A DNA stretch of 64,000 nucleotides from Bifidobacterium coryneforme (GTDB taxonomy: Bacteria; Actinomycetota; Actinomycetes; Actinomycetales; Bifidobacteriaceae): NCBI RefSeq assembly GCF_000737865.1, contig NZ_CP007287.1, forward strand, positions 792,872 through 856,871, in the 5' to 3' direction. A model generated the notes under the pieces. That model did not search any database. It had not been told where the DNA came from and worked only from the letters and a program-made list of their open reading frames with translations. Below are positions 20,347-28,018 of the stretch, piece after piece. Every line of letters begins with the position of its first letter. The stretch's first letter is position 1. The translations under genes were made by a program, and so were the position numbers.

Positions 20347-21012
20347 ATGAGCATTCAGATAGCACCTAGCATCCTGTCCGCCGATTTCGCCAACCTGGAG
20401 AGGGACCTCAGGGCCATTGCCAACGCCGATATGGTCCATGTCGACGTGATGGACCACCACTTTGTTCCCAACCTGACGCTTGGTGAGCCCGTGGTGGAAC
20501 GCATCTGCCAGGTGACGGATCTTCCGGTGGATGTGCATCTGATGATCGAGGATCCCGACCGCTGGGCTCCGGAATTCGCCAAGCTGGGCGTTGCATCCGT
20601 CACTTTCCATACCGGGGCTGTTCATGCTCCTGTCCGGCTGGCACGCCAATTGCACGACATGGGGGTCAAGGCCTGCCTGGCCGTGCGTCCTGCCGAACCG
20701 GTTGAGCCGATTTTCGACATTCTCGACGAGTTTGACATGATTCTGGTCATGACCGTAGAGCCGGGCTTTGGCGGGCAAAAGTTCCTGGACAATCAGATGG
20801 CCAAGACCCGTCGTCTCCGTGACCAGATAACCGCACGGGGTCTGGATACCCGCATCCAGGTGGATGGCGGAGTGAGCCCCGCTACGGCACCAATCGTGGC
20901 AGAGGCGGGAGCCGATGTCCTCGTGGCGGGTTCAGCCGTATATGGTGCAGATGACCCGGCCAAGGCCATCGACCAGATTCGGCAGGCCGCCCAGGAGAGC
21001 TATAGGGACTGA
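20347..21012 (+). CDS. rpe: Ribulose-phosphate 3-epimerase
   Basis: 221 residues, the usual size. It interconverts ribulose 5-phosphate and xylulose 5-phosphate, which feeds the bifid shunt. TIM-barrel motifs are [28 protein letters not shown] (metal-binding His and Asp), [20 protein letters not shown] and IQVDGGVSP, with all metal ligands in place. It starts directly behind a TAGAAT box without a ribosome binding site. Confidence 0.95.
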   Translation: MSIQIAPSILSADFANLERDLRAIANADMVHVDVMDHHFVPNLTLGEPVVERICQVTDLPVDVHLMIEDPDRWAPEFAKLGVASVTFHTGAVHAPVRLARQLHDMGVKACLAVRPAEPVEPIFDILDEFDMILVMTVEPGFGGQKFLDNQMAKTRRLRDQITARGLDTRIQVDGGVSPATAPIVAEAGADVLVAGSAVYGADDPAKAIDQIRQAAQESYRD

Positions 21013-21042
21013 TTGGTCCATGGGGAGAATGGGGATGACCAG

Positions 21043-21306
21043 ATGAAGACCTTCGAGGAGCTGTTCGAGGAACTCTCGACCAAGGCCGAGTCCCGCCCGG
21101 CAGGTTCGCTGACCGTGGACGAGCTGGACAAGGGTACGCATTTCATCGGTAAGAAGATTGTCGAGGAGGCCGGGGAAACCTGGATTGCGGCCGAGTACGA
21201 GGGCGCGGACAGGACGGCCGAGGAGATGAGCCAGCTGCTGTATCATCTACAGGTCATGATGATTGATCGGGGCATCAGCCTGGAGGATGTATACAGGCAT
21301 CTGTGA
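21043..21306 (+). CDS. hisE: Phosphoribosyl-ATP pyrophosphatase
   Basis: 87 residues from ATG 21043 ([12 protein letters not shown]), the normal length; upstream in-frame codons from 21013 would add an unconserved stretch. It carries out the second step of histidine synthesis. MazG-like fold motifs are [14 protein letters not shown] and [14 protein letters not shown] with the metal-binding acidic residues. hisG follows 51 bases later, so the gene order is hisE-hisG. Confidence 0.94.
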   Translation: MKTFEELFEELSTKAESRPAGSLTVDELDKGTHFIGKKIVEEAGETWIAAEYEGADRTAEEMSQLLYHLQVMMIDRGISLEDVYRHL

Positions 21307-21357
21307 GCCTTCCACCATCCCGTCGTAGAATCACTTCCGCTCTATAAGGAGGTTGCC

Positions 21358-22209
21358 GTGCTGAAGGTCGCGGTGCCCAACAAGGGTATGTTGTCACAGC
21401 CTGCATGGAGGCTGCTGTCGGAGTCCGGCTACCGTTTGCGCTCCAATGACCGGCAACTGGTGGTTGAGGATGCGGACAACGGTATCGAGCTCTTTTACCT
21501 CCGCCCGAACGACATAGCGGTCTATGTTGGCCTGGGCACCGTCGATCTGGGCATTACCGGTCGTGATCTCCTCCTGAACTCCGGCACCCGCGCGGTCGAG
21601 ACCATGCAGTTGGGATTCGGTGCCTCCACTTTCAGATTTGCAGCCCCGGAATCCAGTCCTGTCAAATCCCTTGAGGACGTGGACGGCAAGCGGATCGGGA
21701 CCTCCTTCGATCGTCTGCTTGAAGACTATCTGGCCGGCAAGGGTCTCAAGGCAGAGCTGATCCACCTGGACGGGGCTGTGGAGTCCTCGGTCCAGCTCGG
21801 AGTGGCAGACTTGATTGCCGATGTGGTCTCCACCGGAACCACCCTGCGCAATGCGGGACTTCGGGTTTTTGGTGACCCCATCCTCCATTCGGAGGGAATT
21901 CTCATCAGGTCGCCGCACCTGAAGCCTGATGATGAACGCTTGTCCGTCCTGTCTCGCAGGCTGGAGGGGGTTCTGACCGCCCAGCGTTATGTGCTGATGG
22001 ATTACGACATTCCGGTCGAACGTGTTGCCGAAGCCGTCGGTATCACCCCCGGTTTCGAGTCGCCAACGGTCTCGCCCCTGCATGACAAGCAATGGGTGGC
22101 AGTCAGGGCTATGGTCCCGAAGGACCAGGTCAACAACCTCATGGACCGTCTCTATGGTGTCGGTGCGCGCGCCATTATCGTAACGGCCCTGCAAGCCTCT
22201 AGAATGTAG
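21358..22209 (+). CDS. hisG: ATP phosphoribosyltransferase (long form)
   Basis: 283 residues. First enzyme of histidine synthesis. The GTG start has TAAGGAGG six bases upstream. The N-terminus [20 protein letters not shown] and the PRPP loop [14 protein letters not shown] identify the catalytic domains. The C-terminal 75 residues (including [16 protein letters not shown]) form the regulatory ACT-like domain, so it is the hexameric form inhibited by histidine. A TAGAAT lies at 21326, but it has no clear -35. Confidence 0.95.
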   Translation: MLKVAVPNKGMLSQPAWRLLSESGYRLRSNDRQLVVEDADNGIELFYLRPNDIAVYVGLGTVDLGITGRDLLLNSGTRAVETMQLGFGASTFRFAAPESSPVKSLEDVDGKRIGTSFDRLLEDYLAGKGLKAELIHLDGAVESSVQLGVADLIADVVSTGTTLRNAGLRVFGDPILHSEGILIRSPHLKPDDERLSVLSRRLEGVLTAQRYVLMDYDIPVERVAEAVGITPGFESPTVSPLHDKQWVAVRAMVPKDQVNNLMDRLYGVGARAIIVTALQASRM

Positions 22210-22210
22210 C

Positions 22211-22828
22211 ATGATGGCTCTGATCGATCGAATCTCACGCAGCAGGTACAGTCCCGAACCCAGGTCGGTGATTCTCACCGTGCCGAATGTCATCAGCCTG
22301 CTTCGCATCTGTTCCATACCCCTCATCGCCTATCTGGTCGCCAATCGCCACCTGATTATCTCGCTGGTGGTTCTGCTCATATCCGCCTTGTCGGATGGGG
22401 TGGACGGCATCATCGCCCGACGCTTCAACCAGGTGAGCAAGTTGGGGCAGATTCTTGACCCGGTGGCCGACCGGTTGCTTATTCTTTGCTCGATTCTGGC
22501 TCTGAGCATGGCCAATATCCTGCCCTGGTGGCTTATGGTCCTGGTGGGTGTCAGAGATGTTCTCCTGGGTATTCTGACACTGGTCCTGGCCCAGCATGAT
22601 TACGGCCCCCTTCCTGTTCACTTCGCCGGAAAGACCGGTACGGCGGTTCTGATGCTGGCCATACCCGCGCTGATTTTTGCCGATGTGGGCCACAACACGT
22701 TCTTCCGTGTCTTCCACCTGGTGGCTCTGGGCGCCGTCATTTGGGGCGTGGCGCTTTACTGGCTTGCCGGGTTGATATATGCCTATCAGGGAATAGGCCT
22801 CCTCAGGGCGGACAGTATCCATGACTGA
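22211..22828 (+). CDS. pgsA: CDP-alcohol phosphatidyltransferase (PgsA-like)
   Basis: 205 residues with four to six hydrophobic segments. The family motif is complete: DGVDGIIARR, then KLGQILDPVADR, giving DG(x2)AR(x8)G(x3)D(x3)D. It makes a phospholipid from CDP-diacylglycerol, most likely phosphatidylglycerol phosphate. The exact alcohol cannot be told from the sequence. TAGAAT ends five bases before ATG 22211 and eight before the adjacent ATG 22214, so it may be leaderless. Its end overlaps the next gene by eight bases. Confidence 0.85.
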   Translation: MMALIDRISRSRYSPEPRSVILTVPNVISLLRICSIPLIAYLVANRHLIISLVVLLISALSDGVDGIIARRFNQVSKLGQILDPVADRLLILCSILALSMANILPWWLMVLVGVRDVLLGILTLVLAQHDYGPLPVHFAGKTGTAVLMLAIPALIFADVGHNTFFRVFHLVALGAVIWGVALYWLAGLIYAYQGIGLLRADSIHD

Positions 22829-23780
22829 GCCCAGGCTGACTCCGGACTCCTTCCCAGTACCGCCCGACCGGGCCTTGATTCACCGGAGGGCGGTCTTTTC
22901 GCATTCGACGGCCAGTCTGGGAACAAGGTATGTGGACCTTCCGACGGAAACGGTTGCGGTGGCGGCGACTCGACGCAGGCGCATGGCCGACGAGTCCCTG
23001 AGACTGATTGACGATCTGACCAACCGGCCCATGGACCCCATGTTTGAAGATGCCCGGCTTCTGCCTCGGGAGGGTCGTTCGACCTTCAGCATCTGGTTCA
23101 ACAGGGTTCTCGTTTTCGTCATCTGTCTCGTGGTGGGTTTGGCCGGCACAGGTATCGTTCAGGTGCTGCATAAGGATCCTCGTCAGAAGGTCCGCGAGAA
23201 ACTGATCACCCAGGTAGAGGTGGTAAACAAGCGTTCCGACGGGCTCTCCGATGATATATCGTCACTCAGGGGACAGATCGACGGTCTTTCTTCCGAGGCC
23301 GGTGCTTCTGCCATCAGTAGGACCCAGGCAAATGATGACGTAGCCAACGGGTCCTCCCGCGTCAAGGGGGACGGTATTGTCCTGAACCTGGCCAACCCCA
23401 TTTCTTCCAAGGATTCTCCCGAAAAGAACGACCAGATCAAAACGGTGACCGATCAGGATCTCCAGTGGTTCCTGACCAAGCTCTGGTCCGCCGGGGCCGA
23501 AGCCATAGCCATCAACGGGAACCGAATTGGTACGCAGACCTCAGTCAGGACGGCCGGGCAGACGATTCTCGTGGGGACGACCTCCATCCAGGCCCCATAC
23601 CAGATCGAGGCCATCGGCGATCAGTCCAGTCTGGAGAGCATCCTCGACCGTGAGGACCTACAGGGGAGGCTCAACGGCTTCAAGAAGGCCAATATCACGG
23701 TCAACATCTCCAAGGAGAACGACATCACCATGAATGCAGTCGGGCTTCCCAACCTTTCCTATGCCAAAAGGAGTCAGTGA
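22821..23780 (+). CDS. DUF881 membrane-anchored protein (first copy)
   Basis: 319 residues. A cytosolic N-terminus of about 90 residues, one transmembrane segment (about 95-118, VFVICLVVGLAGTGIVQVL), a coiled-coil-like stretch, then the DUF881 domain, with GDGIVLNLAN near residue 180 and AEAIAINGNRIG near 230. The function of the family is unknown; in actinobacteria it is linked by position to cell division and the cell envelope. This copy has an unusually long N-terminal region. It starts inside the last codons of pgsA. Confidence 0.85.
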   Translation: MTEPRLTPDSFPVPPDRALIHRRAVFSHSTASLGTRYVDLPTETVAVAATRRRRMADESLRLIDDLTNRPMDPMFEDARLLPREGRSTFSIWFNRVLVFVICLVVGLAGTGIVQVLHKDPRQKVREKLITQVEVVNKRSDGLSDDISSLRGQIDGLSSEAGASAISRTQANDDVANGSSRVKGDGIVLNLANPISSKDSPEKNDQIKTVTDQDLQWFLTKLWSAGAEAIAINGNRIGTQTSVRTAGQTILVGTTSIQAPYQIEAIGDQSSLESILDREDLQGRLNGFKKANITVNISKENDITMNAVGLPNLSYAKRSQ

Positions 23781-23782
23781 TT

Positions 23783-24115
23783 ATGGCGGCAATTCTCGGA
23801 CTGGTCCTAGGGGTTGTAGCGGGTATCTTCCTGCAACCCGACATACCCATCGGACTGCAACCCTACCTCCCCATCATGGTGGTGGCGGCCCTGGATGCCC
23901 TGATGGGGGCTGTTCGCTCCTACTTCGAGCGCAGCTTTTCCGACAGGGTCTTCGTGGTCTCCTTCATATCGAACGTCATCACCGCGACCCTCCTGGTCTT
24001 CCTGGGCAATCAGCTGGGTGTCGGATCCCAGCTTTCCACGGCCGTGATTGTGGTCCTGGGCATCCGCATCTTCTCCAACGTCTCTTCCATCCGTCGTTTC
24101 ATCTTCAAGGGATGA
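23783..24115 (+). CDS. sbp: Small basic protein (DUF1290)
   Basis: 110 residues from ATG 23783, nine bases after AAAAGGAG; a GTG at 23777 overlapping the previous stop is the alternative. Three hydrophobic segments (ILGLVLGVVAGIFL, YLPIMVVAALDALMG and VISNV-like FISNVITATLLVFLG). It matches the Sbp/DUF1290 family, which lies between two DUF881 genes in many actinobacteria and firmicutes. Its role is unknown. The spacing implies translational coupling. Confidence 0.87.
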   Translation: MAAILGLVLGVVAGIFLQPDIPIGLQPYLPIMVVAALDALMGAVRSYFERSFSDRVFVVSFISNVITATLLVFLGNQLGVGSQLSTAVIVVLGIRIFSNVSSIRRFIFKG

Positions 24116-24122
24116 CCGCAAT

Positions 24123-24953
24123 ATGAGGCACAGCAGAAAAGACAATGCGGGCGATATGCCCGTGAGCATCCCGCCGAAGACCAAGGTGCAGGTGCATACC
24201 AGCGACGATGACATCGAGACCGGCGCCTTTCCTGTGGTTCGCCGCAAGCCACCCAAGTCGCTCAACGCCAATGCCACGAGGGTCAGGATCATTACCAGTG
24301 TCCTGGTGGCCCTGATGTGTGCACTACTGGGGTTCGGGTATGCCGTCCAGGTTCACAACAACCGGTCGTCCTATGAGACCCTTTCCGAAGAGGAGCTTGT
24401 CCGCCTCCTGGATGAGACCAGCACCCAGGTCGACAAGCTGGAAGAGCGCAAGAGCCAGCTCAACCAACAGCTGACGTCCATCAAATCGGCCGCGGATAAG
24501 CAAAAAGAGGCGGCCAGGGTGGCACAACAGAACGAGCAGAACTCAGGTATCCTATCCGGGCGGCTTCCGGCTCAGGGCAGGGGAGTGACCATCACCATTT
24601 CCGAAACCTCGGACAGGATTGATGCATCGACCATGTTCAACCTGATCGAGGAGCTGCGTAATGCCGGCGCCGAAGTCATTTCCTTCGGCGATGTGCGCGT
24701 CGTTACCAGTACCTACTTCCTGGACACCAAGTCGGGTCTGCAGTGTGACGGAAGAAAGATTGCGGCGCCCTATACAATCAAGGCGATAGGGGACCCGGAT
24801 GCCCTTCAGAACGCCATACAGATCGCGGGTGGAGTCGGGTCCAGGATCAAGGTCCAATACCATGCCTCAATCAGCGTCGAACAGTCCGATAGTGTCAAAA
24901 TCGACCAGGTTCGCCGCGGCCAGGATTATCAGTACGCAAAGACTGTAGAATAG
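24123..24953 (+). CDS. DUF881 membrane-anchored protein (second copy)
   Basis: 276 residues from ATG 24123, seven bases after the sbp stop and preceded by AAGGGATG. It has a cytosolic N-terminus of about 55 residues, one transmembrane segment (ITSVLVALMCALLGFGYAV), a coiled coil (about 85-135, rich in Glu, Lys and Gln) and the DUF881 domain with GRGVTITISETSDRI and AGAEVISFGDVRVV. It closes the DUF881-sbp-DUF881 trio. Function unknown; an envelope or division role is inferred from context. Confidence 0.87.
   Translation: MRHSRKDNAGDMPVSIPPKTKVQVHTSDDDIETGAFPVVRRKPPKSLNANATRVRIITSVLVALMCALLGFGYAVQVHNNRSSYETLSEEELVRLLDETSTQVDKLEERKSQLNQQLTSIKSAADKQKEAARVAQQNEQNSGILSGRLPAQGRGVTITISETSDRIDASTMFNLIEELRNAGAEVISFGDVRVVTSTYFLDTKSGLQCDGRKIAAPYTIKAIGDPDALQNAIQIAGGVGSRIKVQYHASISVEQSDSVKIDQVRRGQDYQYAKTVE
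24946..24951 (+). promoter_or_regulatory. Candidate -10 box for a leaderless garA transcript
   Basis: TAGAAT overlaps the final codons of the DUF881 gene and ends eight bases before the garA ATG. AGAGGA lies too close to the ATG to act as a normal ribosome site. Confidence 0.4.
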
Positions 24954-24959
24954 AGGACT

Positions 24960-25400
24960 ATGACAGAACCTATTCCAACTGCGGGTGAGACCACCGTCAT
25001 CGGCATGCCCGCACTGAACATCCCGGTGACGTCCAATGGTGACAGGCCTCTGACCAAGGATGACCTGGAGACGATGGCCCGTCTGCCCGAAGGGACGGCC
25101 CTGCTCATTTCGACCAGGGGTGCGGTGTCGGGCTCCCGATACCTGCTTGATCAGGACCAGGTGAGCGTGGGCAGGGATCCCAAGGCGGATATTCTCCTTG
25201 ATGATTCCACGGTCTCCCGGACCCACGCCATTTTCAGGAAGGTGCCCAATGGCTTTCAGGTCCAGGACACGGGAAGCCTGAACGGAACCTACGTCAACCG
25301 CGAACGGGTTGAACAGGCCGATCTTCATAATGGCGACGAGATCATGATTGGCAAGTTCCGGCTTGTCTTTTTTGACAACACGGCGGTTGCATCCAGGTAG
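24960..25400 (+). CDS. garA: FHA-domain regulator (GarA/OdhI-like)
   Basis: 146 residues. The N-terminus carries GETTVIG, like the phosphorylated ETT motif of GarA and OdhI. Residues of about 60-138 form the FHA domain, with VSVGRDPKADILLDD, VSRTHAIF and DTGSLNGTYVN. In mycobacteria and corynebacteria this protein, switched by Ser/Thr kinases, inhibits 2-oxoglutarate dehydrogenase and tunes glutamate metabolism. Bifidobacteria lack a full TCA cycle, so the target here is probably glutamate metabolism or unknown. Its neighbours (DUF881 pair, ftsR) match mycobacterial order, without the gcvH found there. Confidence 0.88.
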   Translation: MTEPIPTAGETTVIGMPALNIPVTSNGDRPLTKDDLETMARLPEGTALLISTRGAVSGSRYLLDQDQVSVGRDPKADILLDDSTVSRTHAIFRKVPNGFQVQDTGSLNGTYVNRERVEQADLHNGDEIMIGKFRLVFFDNTAVASR

Positions 25401-25432
25401 TGATCGTTTCTGCAGGGCAGGGGGAGAAGCCG

Positions 25433-26068
25433 ATGGCAAATCGGACGGAATCCGAAGATGGGGGAGTGGTCTCTCATGTTGGCCTTGCACATCAGCCGGT
25501 CCAGGGGGAGCTCTTCACTCCTGAGCAGGCCGAAGGAATCACACGCGGTTACCGCGGTACGGTAGCCGCCAAGGTGGCCGGCATCACATACCGGCAGCTG
25601 GACTACTGGGCCCGGAAGAGGATTGTCGAGCCGTCCATCAAATCATCGCACGGATCCGGTTCCCGGAGGCTTTACTCATTTAAGGACGTGGTCATCCTCG
25701 CCGTGTTGAAACGGCTCCTGGATGCGGGCGTCAATCTGGTCAATGCCACGGCAACAGTGAACTATCTGTCCAGGAGAACCATAACCCAGCTCGAAGATGT
25801 GACCGTGGTCTGTGATGGGGATCAGGTCATCGAATGCAGCGGTCCCGATCAGGTCTTTTCACTGATGAAATCCGGGAGGGCCGTGTTCGCCATTTCCGTG
25901 GGCGTCATCTGGCGCCGCATGGAAGCGGACCTGGAGGCGTGCGACCATGTTGACCTGGAAAGCGGTCAGATTCGTTCCGGGGTGCCCGACAGGCCGATTG
26001 ATGAGTTGACGGCCATGCGTATGCGCAAGCGTTTGGAACTCCAGCACAGGCAACGTCAGCAGGCCTGA
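25433..26068 (+). CDS. ftsR: MerR-family regulator (FtsR-like)
   Basis: 211 residues from ATG 25433, four bases after GGGGGAGAAG; an upstream GTG at 25400 is less likely. A winged-helix MerR domain lies at about residues 38-115: GITYRQLDYWARKRIVEP, then SGSRRLYSFKDVVILAVLK. The C-terminal part has no cysteine or drug-binding signature. Orthologues downstream of garA (Rv1828, Cg1631/FtsR) activate ftsZ. The same role here is inferred from position and domain make-up. Confidence 0.8.
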   Translation: MANRTESEDGGVVSHVGLAHQPVQGELFTPEQAEGITRGYRGTVAAKVAGITYRQLDYWARKRIVEPSIKSSHGSGSRRLYSFKDVVILAVLKRLLDAGVNLVNATATVNYLSRRTITQLEDVTVVCDGDQVIECSGPDQVFSLMKSGRAVFAISVGVIWRRMEADLEACDHVDLESGQIRSGVPDRPIDELTAMRMRKRLELQHRQRQQA

Positions 26069-26157
26069 ACAACCTGCATGCAGCAGTAAAGCCTGGAGAG
26101 CACCTTTTCCTTCTGCACTGGGCTCTATCCATGGATCTGAGTGAAGAGGGGACGAGG

Positions 26158-26658
26158 ATGACTCACGCACAGGGAAATTCAAAAGCCAGAAAAGCCGCGA
26201 AAGTTGCGTTCATCTGTCTGATTGCCTACGGGATGTGCCTACTCGGCACCTGGTTTCTGGCAAATGATGCGAACAGGCATTATGGAAAGACCGAGTTGGC
26301 TTACAGGAATGTTCTGGATGCTGCCTATACCAACCAGACATTGATTGAAACCATCAGTGAAGACCGGCAATTCAAAGATGGCGCTGCCTTGCAGTGGGCT
26401 CCGGATAAGCCACTCGACATTCCTGATTCACCCTCGGTATCTGTGTCGCCATTTGTCTGGGTCACGGTTATGCGGGCATACAGGGTTTACCGGCTTTGCG
26501 ACCTGATGGAAGATAGCAGCTTGAATCTGACCACCTACATTGTCCAGGCGGATAGCGACTGTCTGCACAAGGCGGGCTGTCTCTATGAGCCAGGGCACCT
26601 GCCTGGTCAGGACGATAATGTGCCATACCCGGCAGTGCCACCAGCTCTGGGCGAGTGA
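26158..26658 (+). CDS. Hypothetical single-pass membrane protein
   Basis: 166 residues from ATG 26158, preceded by GAGGGGACGAGG. A basic N-terminus is followed by one hydrophobic segment (about 19-41, VAFICLIAYGMCLLGTWFL), so most of the protein is probably outside the membrane. The outer part has Cys residues near 126, 144 and 149 (CLHKAGCLYEP) that could form disulphides. I do not recognise a family. It occupies the spot where actinobacteria often keep a bifunctional nuclease and second MerR gene. Confidence 0.6.
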   Translation: MTHAQGNSKARKAAKVAFICLIAYGMCLLGTWFLANDANRHYGKTELAYRNVLDAAYTNQTLIETISEDRQFKDGAALQWAPDKPLDIPDSPSVSVSPFVWVTVMRAYRVYRLCDLMEDSSLNLTTYIVQADSDCLHKAGCLYEPGHLPGQDDNVPYPAVPPALGE

Positions 26659-26794
26659 GGCTTGATGGTTCTCTGACTGCACCGCTTATCGAATCTGACA
26701 TAACGTACATTATCGGCGTTACGGGTTTATTGATGCATATCCGGCATTCCACCGTATTGGTGGGTTGTAGAGGCTTTTCTGTTGCAGAATACCC

Positions 26795-27520
26795 TCAGGC
26801 GAAGTACTCCTTAACGGTATCGGCGAGTTGATCGACTCGGTCGATGACCTTGTATGCGCCATGGTCTTTCAGCTCTCCGGGCTCAGCGTAGCCCCAGCCG
26901 CAACCCAGGCAGTCGAGACCCTTCTCTCGGGCACCATCTGCGTCGGTCCACCTGTCGCCGACCATGAGTGCATGGTCACCTCTGTCAGATGAGAATCCAA
27001 GCCCCTCAAAGGCATAGGCGATGACCTTGTCCTTGGTGGCGCGGCTATCATCGACGCTGGCCCCGTAGACGGCATCGAGATGGTCACGCAGTCCGAAATA
27101 CTCGCAGACGGGTATGGCCTGGTACTCGGGCTTGCAGGTGGCCACAGCCAGGGTGAACCCGAGTTGCCTCATTTCATCCAATTGGTCGATTATGCCAGGG
27201 AAAACCGAGGCGTAGAGACGACCGGGTACCAAAGTACCGGGATGCGAAGGGTCTTCGAAGGCGGATATGTCGGCGTAGTAATGTCGGTAAATCCGCACGC
27301 CACGCTCAATCTGGTCTTCCGGTACATGGTTTCGCCTCAAGGAGACCGAGATGGCCGGGCCGATGAACCGGCGTAAGGCGGCCTCATCGGGCACGGGCAG
27401 GTCAAGTTCCTCGAAGACCTTGACCACCGAGGCCAGAATGCCTGGATGTGAGGCGGTCAGAGTGCCGTCGAGGTCAAGCAGCACCACGTTTCGATTCGCC
27501 CTGGTGGTCGTCGTGTCCAA
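26795..27520 (-). CDS. HAD-superfamily phosphatase (phosphoglycolate phosphatase-like)
   Basis: 241 residues from TTG 27520, with AAGGGG nine bases upstream; an in-frame TTG at 27559 would add 13 residues. HAD motif I is VVLLDLDGTLT, motif II lies in FTLAVATCK, and motif IV is HALMVGDRWTDADGARE. The helical cap between residues 25 and 95 fits the Gph/PGMB branch. The substrate is not evident. The gene lies downstream of rbpA on the same strand, with a gap of about 60 bases. Confidence 0.85.
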   Translation of the reverse strand: MDTTTTRANRNVVLLDLDGTLTASHPGILASVVKVFEELDLPVPDEAALRRFIGPAISVSLRRNHVPEDQIERGVRIYRHYYADISAFEDPSHPGTLVPGRLYASVFPGIIDQLDEMRQLGFTLAVATCKPEYQAIPVCEYFGLRDHLDAVYGASVDDSRATKDKVIAYAFEGLGFSSDRGDHALMVGDRWTDADGAREKGLDCLGCGWGYAEPGELKDHGAYKVIDRVDQLADTVKEYFA

Positions 27521-27582
27521 GTTCAGAATCCCCTTACCTCTGTATAGGCATAAGAGCAAAAATGATGTAACCGATGGTCAGG

Positions 27583-27930
27583 TTACTCGTAGTCCGGGAA
27601 CCAGCCTTCTCTGTGCATCTTGAGGCGCTTGTCGAGGACTGTTTGAAGTTCTTCCTCGGAGCGGCGTTCAAGGAGCATATCCCAGTGGGTCCTGGTCGGC
27701 TTTCCGTTCTTGCCGATTTCCTCGTCGTCGTTGCCTTCCAGACGGGCAATCTGGCCACACCGGCACTCCCACTCCTGCGGAATCTCGGCGCCTTCAGCCA
27801 GCGGCAGTATGGTCCGATGGCCGTTGGGGCAGACATAGGCGACCTCACTGCGGGCTGCGAAATCCACGTTCTGGTCAGACTCCAGTGATTTTGCACCGAT
27901 GCTCATGCCGCGTAAGCTGCGCTCTGCCAT
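27583..27930 (-). CDS. rbpA: RNA polymerase-binding protein RbpA
   Basis: 115 residues, the standard length. An actinobacteria-specific transcription factor that binds RNA polymerase and the principal sigma factor and stabilises open complexes. Matches are MAERSLRGMSIGAKSLE at the N-terminus, the core CPNGH near residue 34 with CRCG near 57 (zinc-site positions), and THWDMLLERRS before the sigma-interaction helix LQTVLDKRLKMHR. GGAGG precedes the ATG. Confidence 0.95.
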   Translation of the reverse strand: MAERSLRGMSIGAKSLESDQNVDFAARSEVAYVCPNGHRTILPLAEGAEIPQEWECRCGQIARLEGNDDEEIGKNGKPTRTHWDMLLERRSEEELQTVLDKRLKMHREGWFPDYE

Positions 27931-28018
27931 ACTTCCTCCATAACGTTCAGGTCCTGTACTCCCAAGCTACAGAACAGGTTTGACTTGCTTTTTATTCCCC
28001 AGGCCCGAGCCTGGCACC

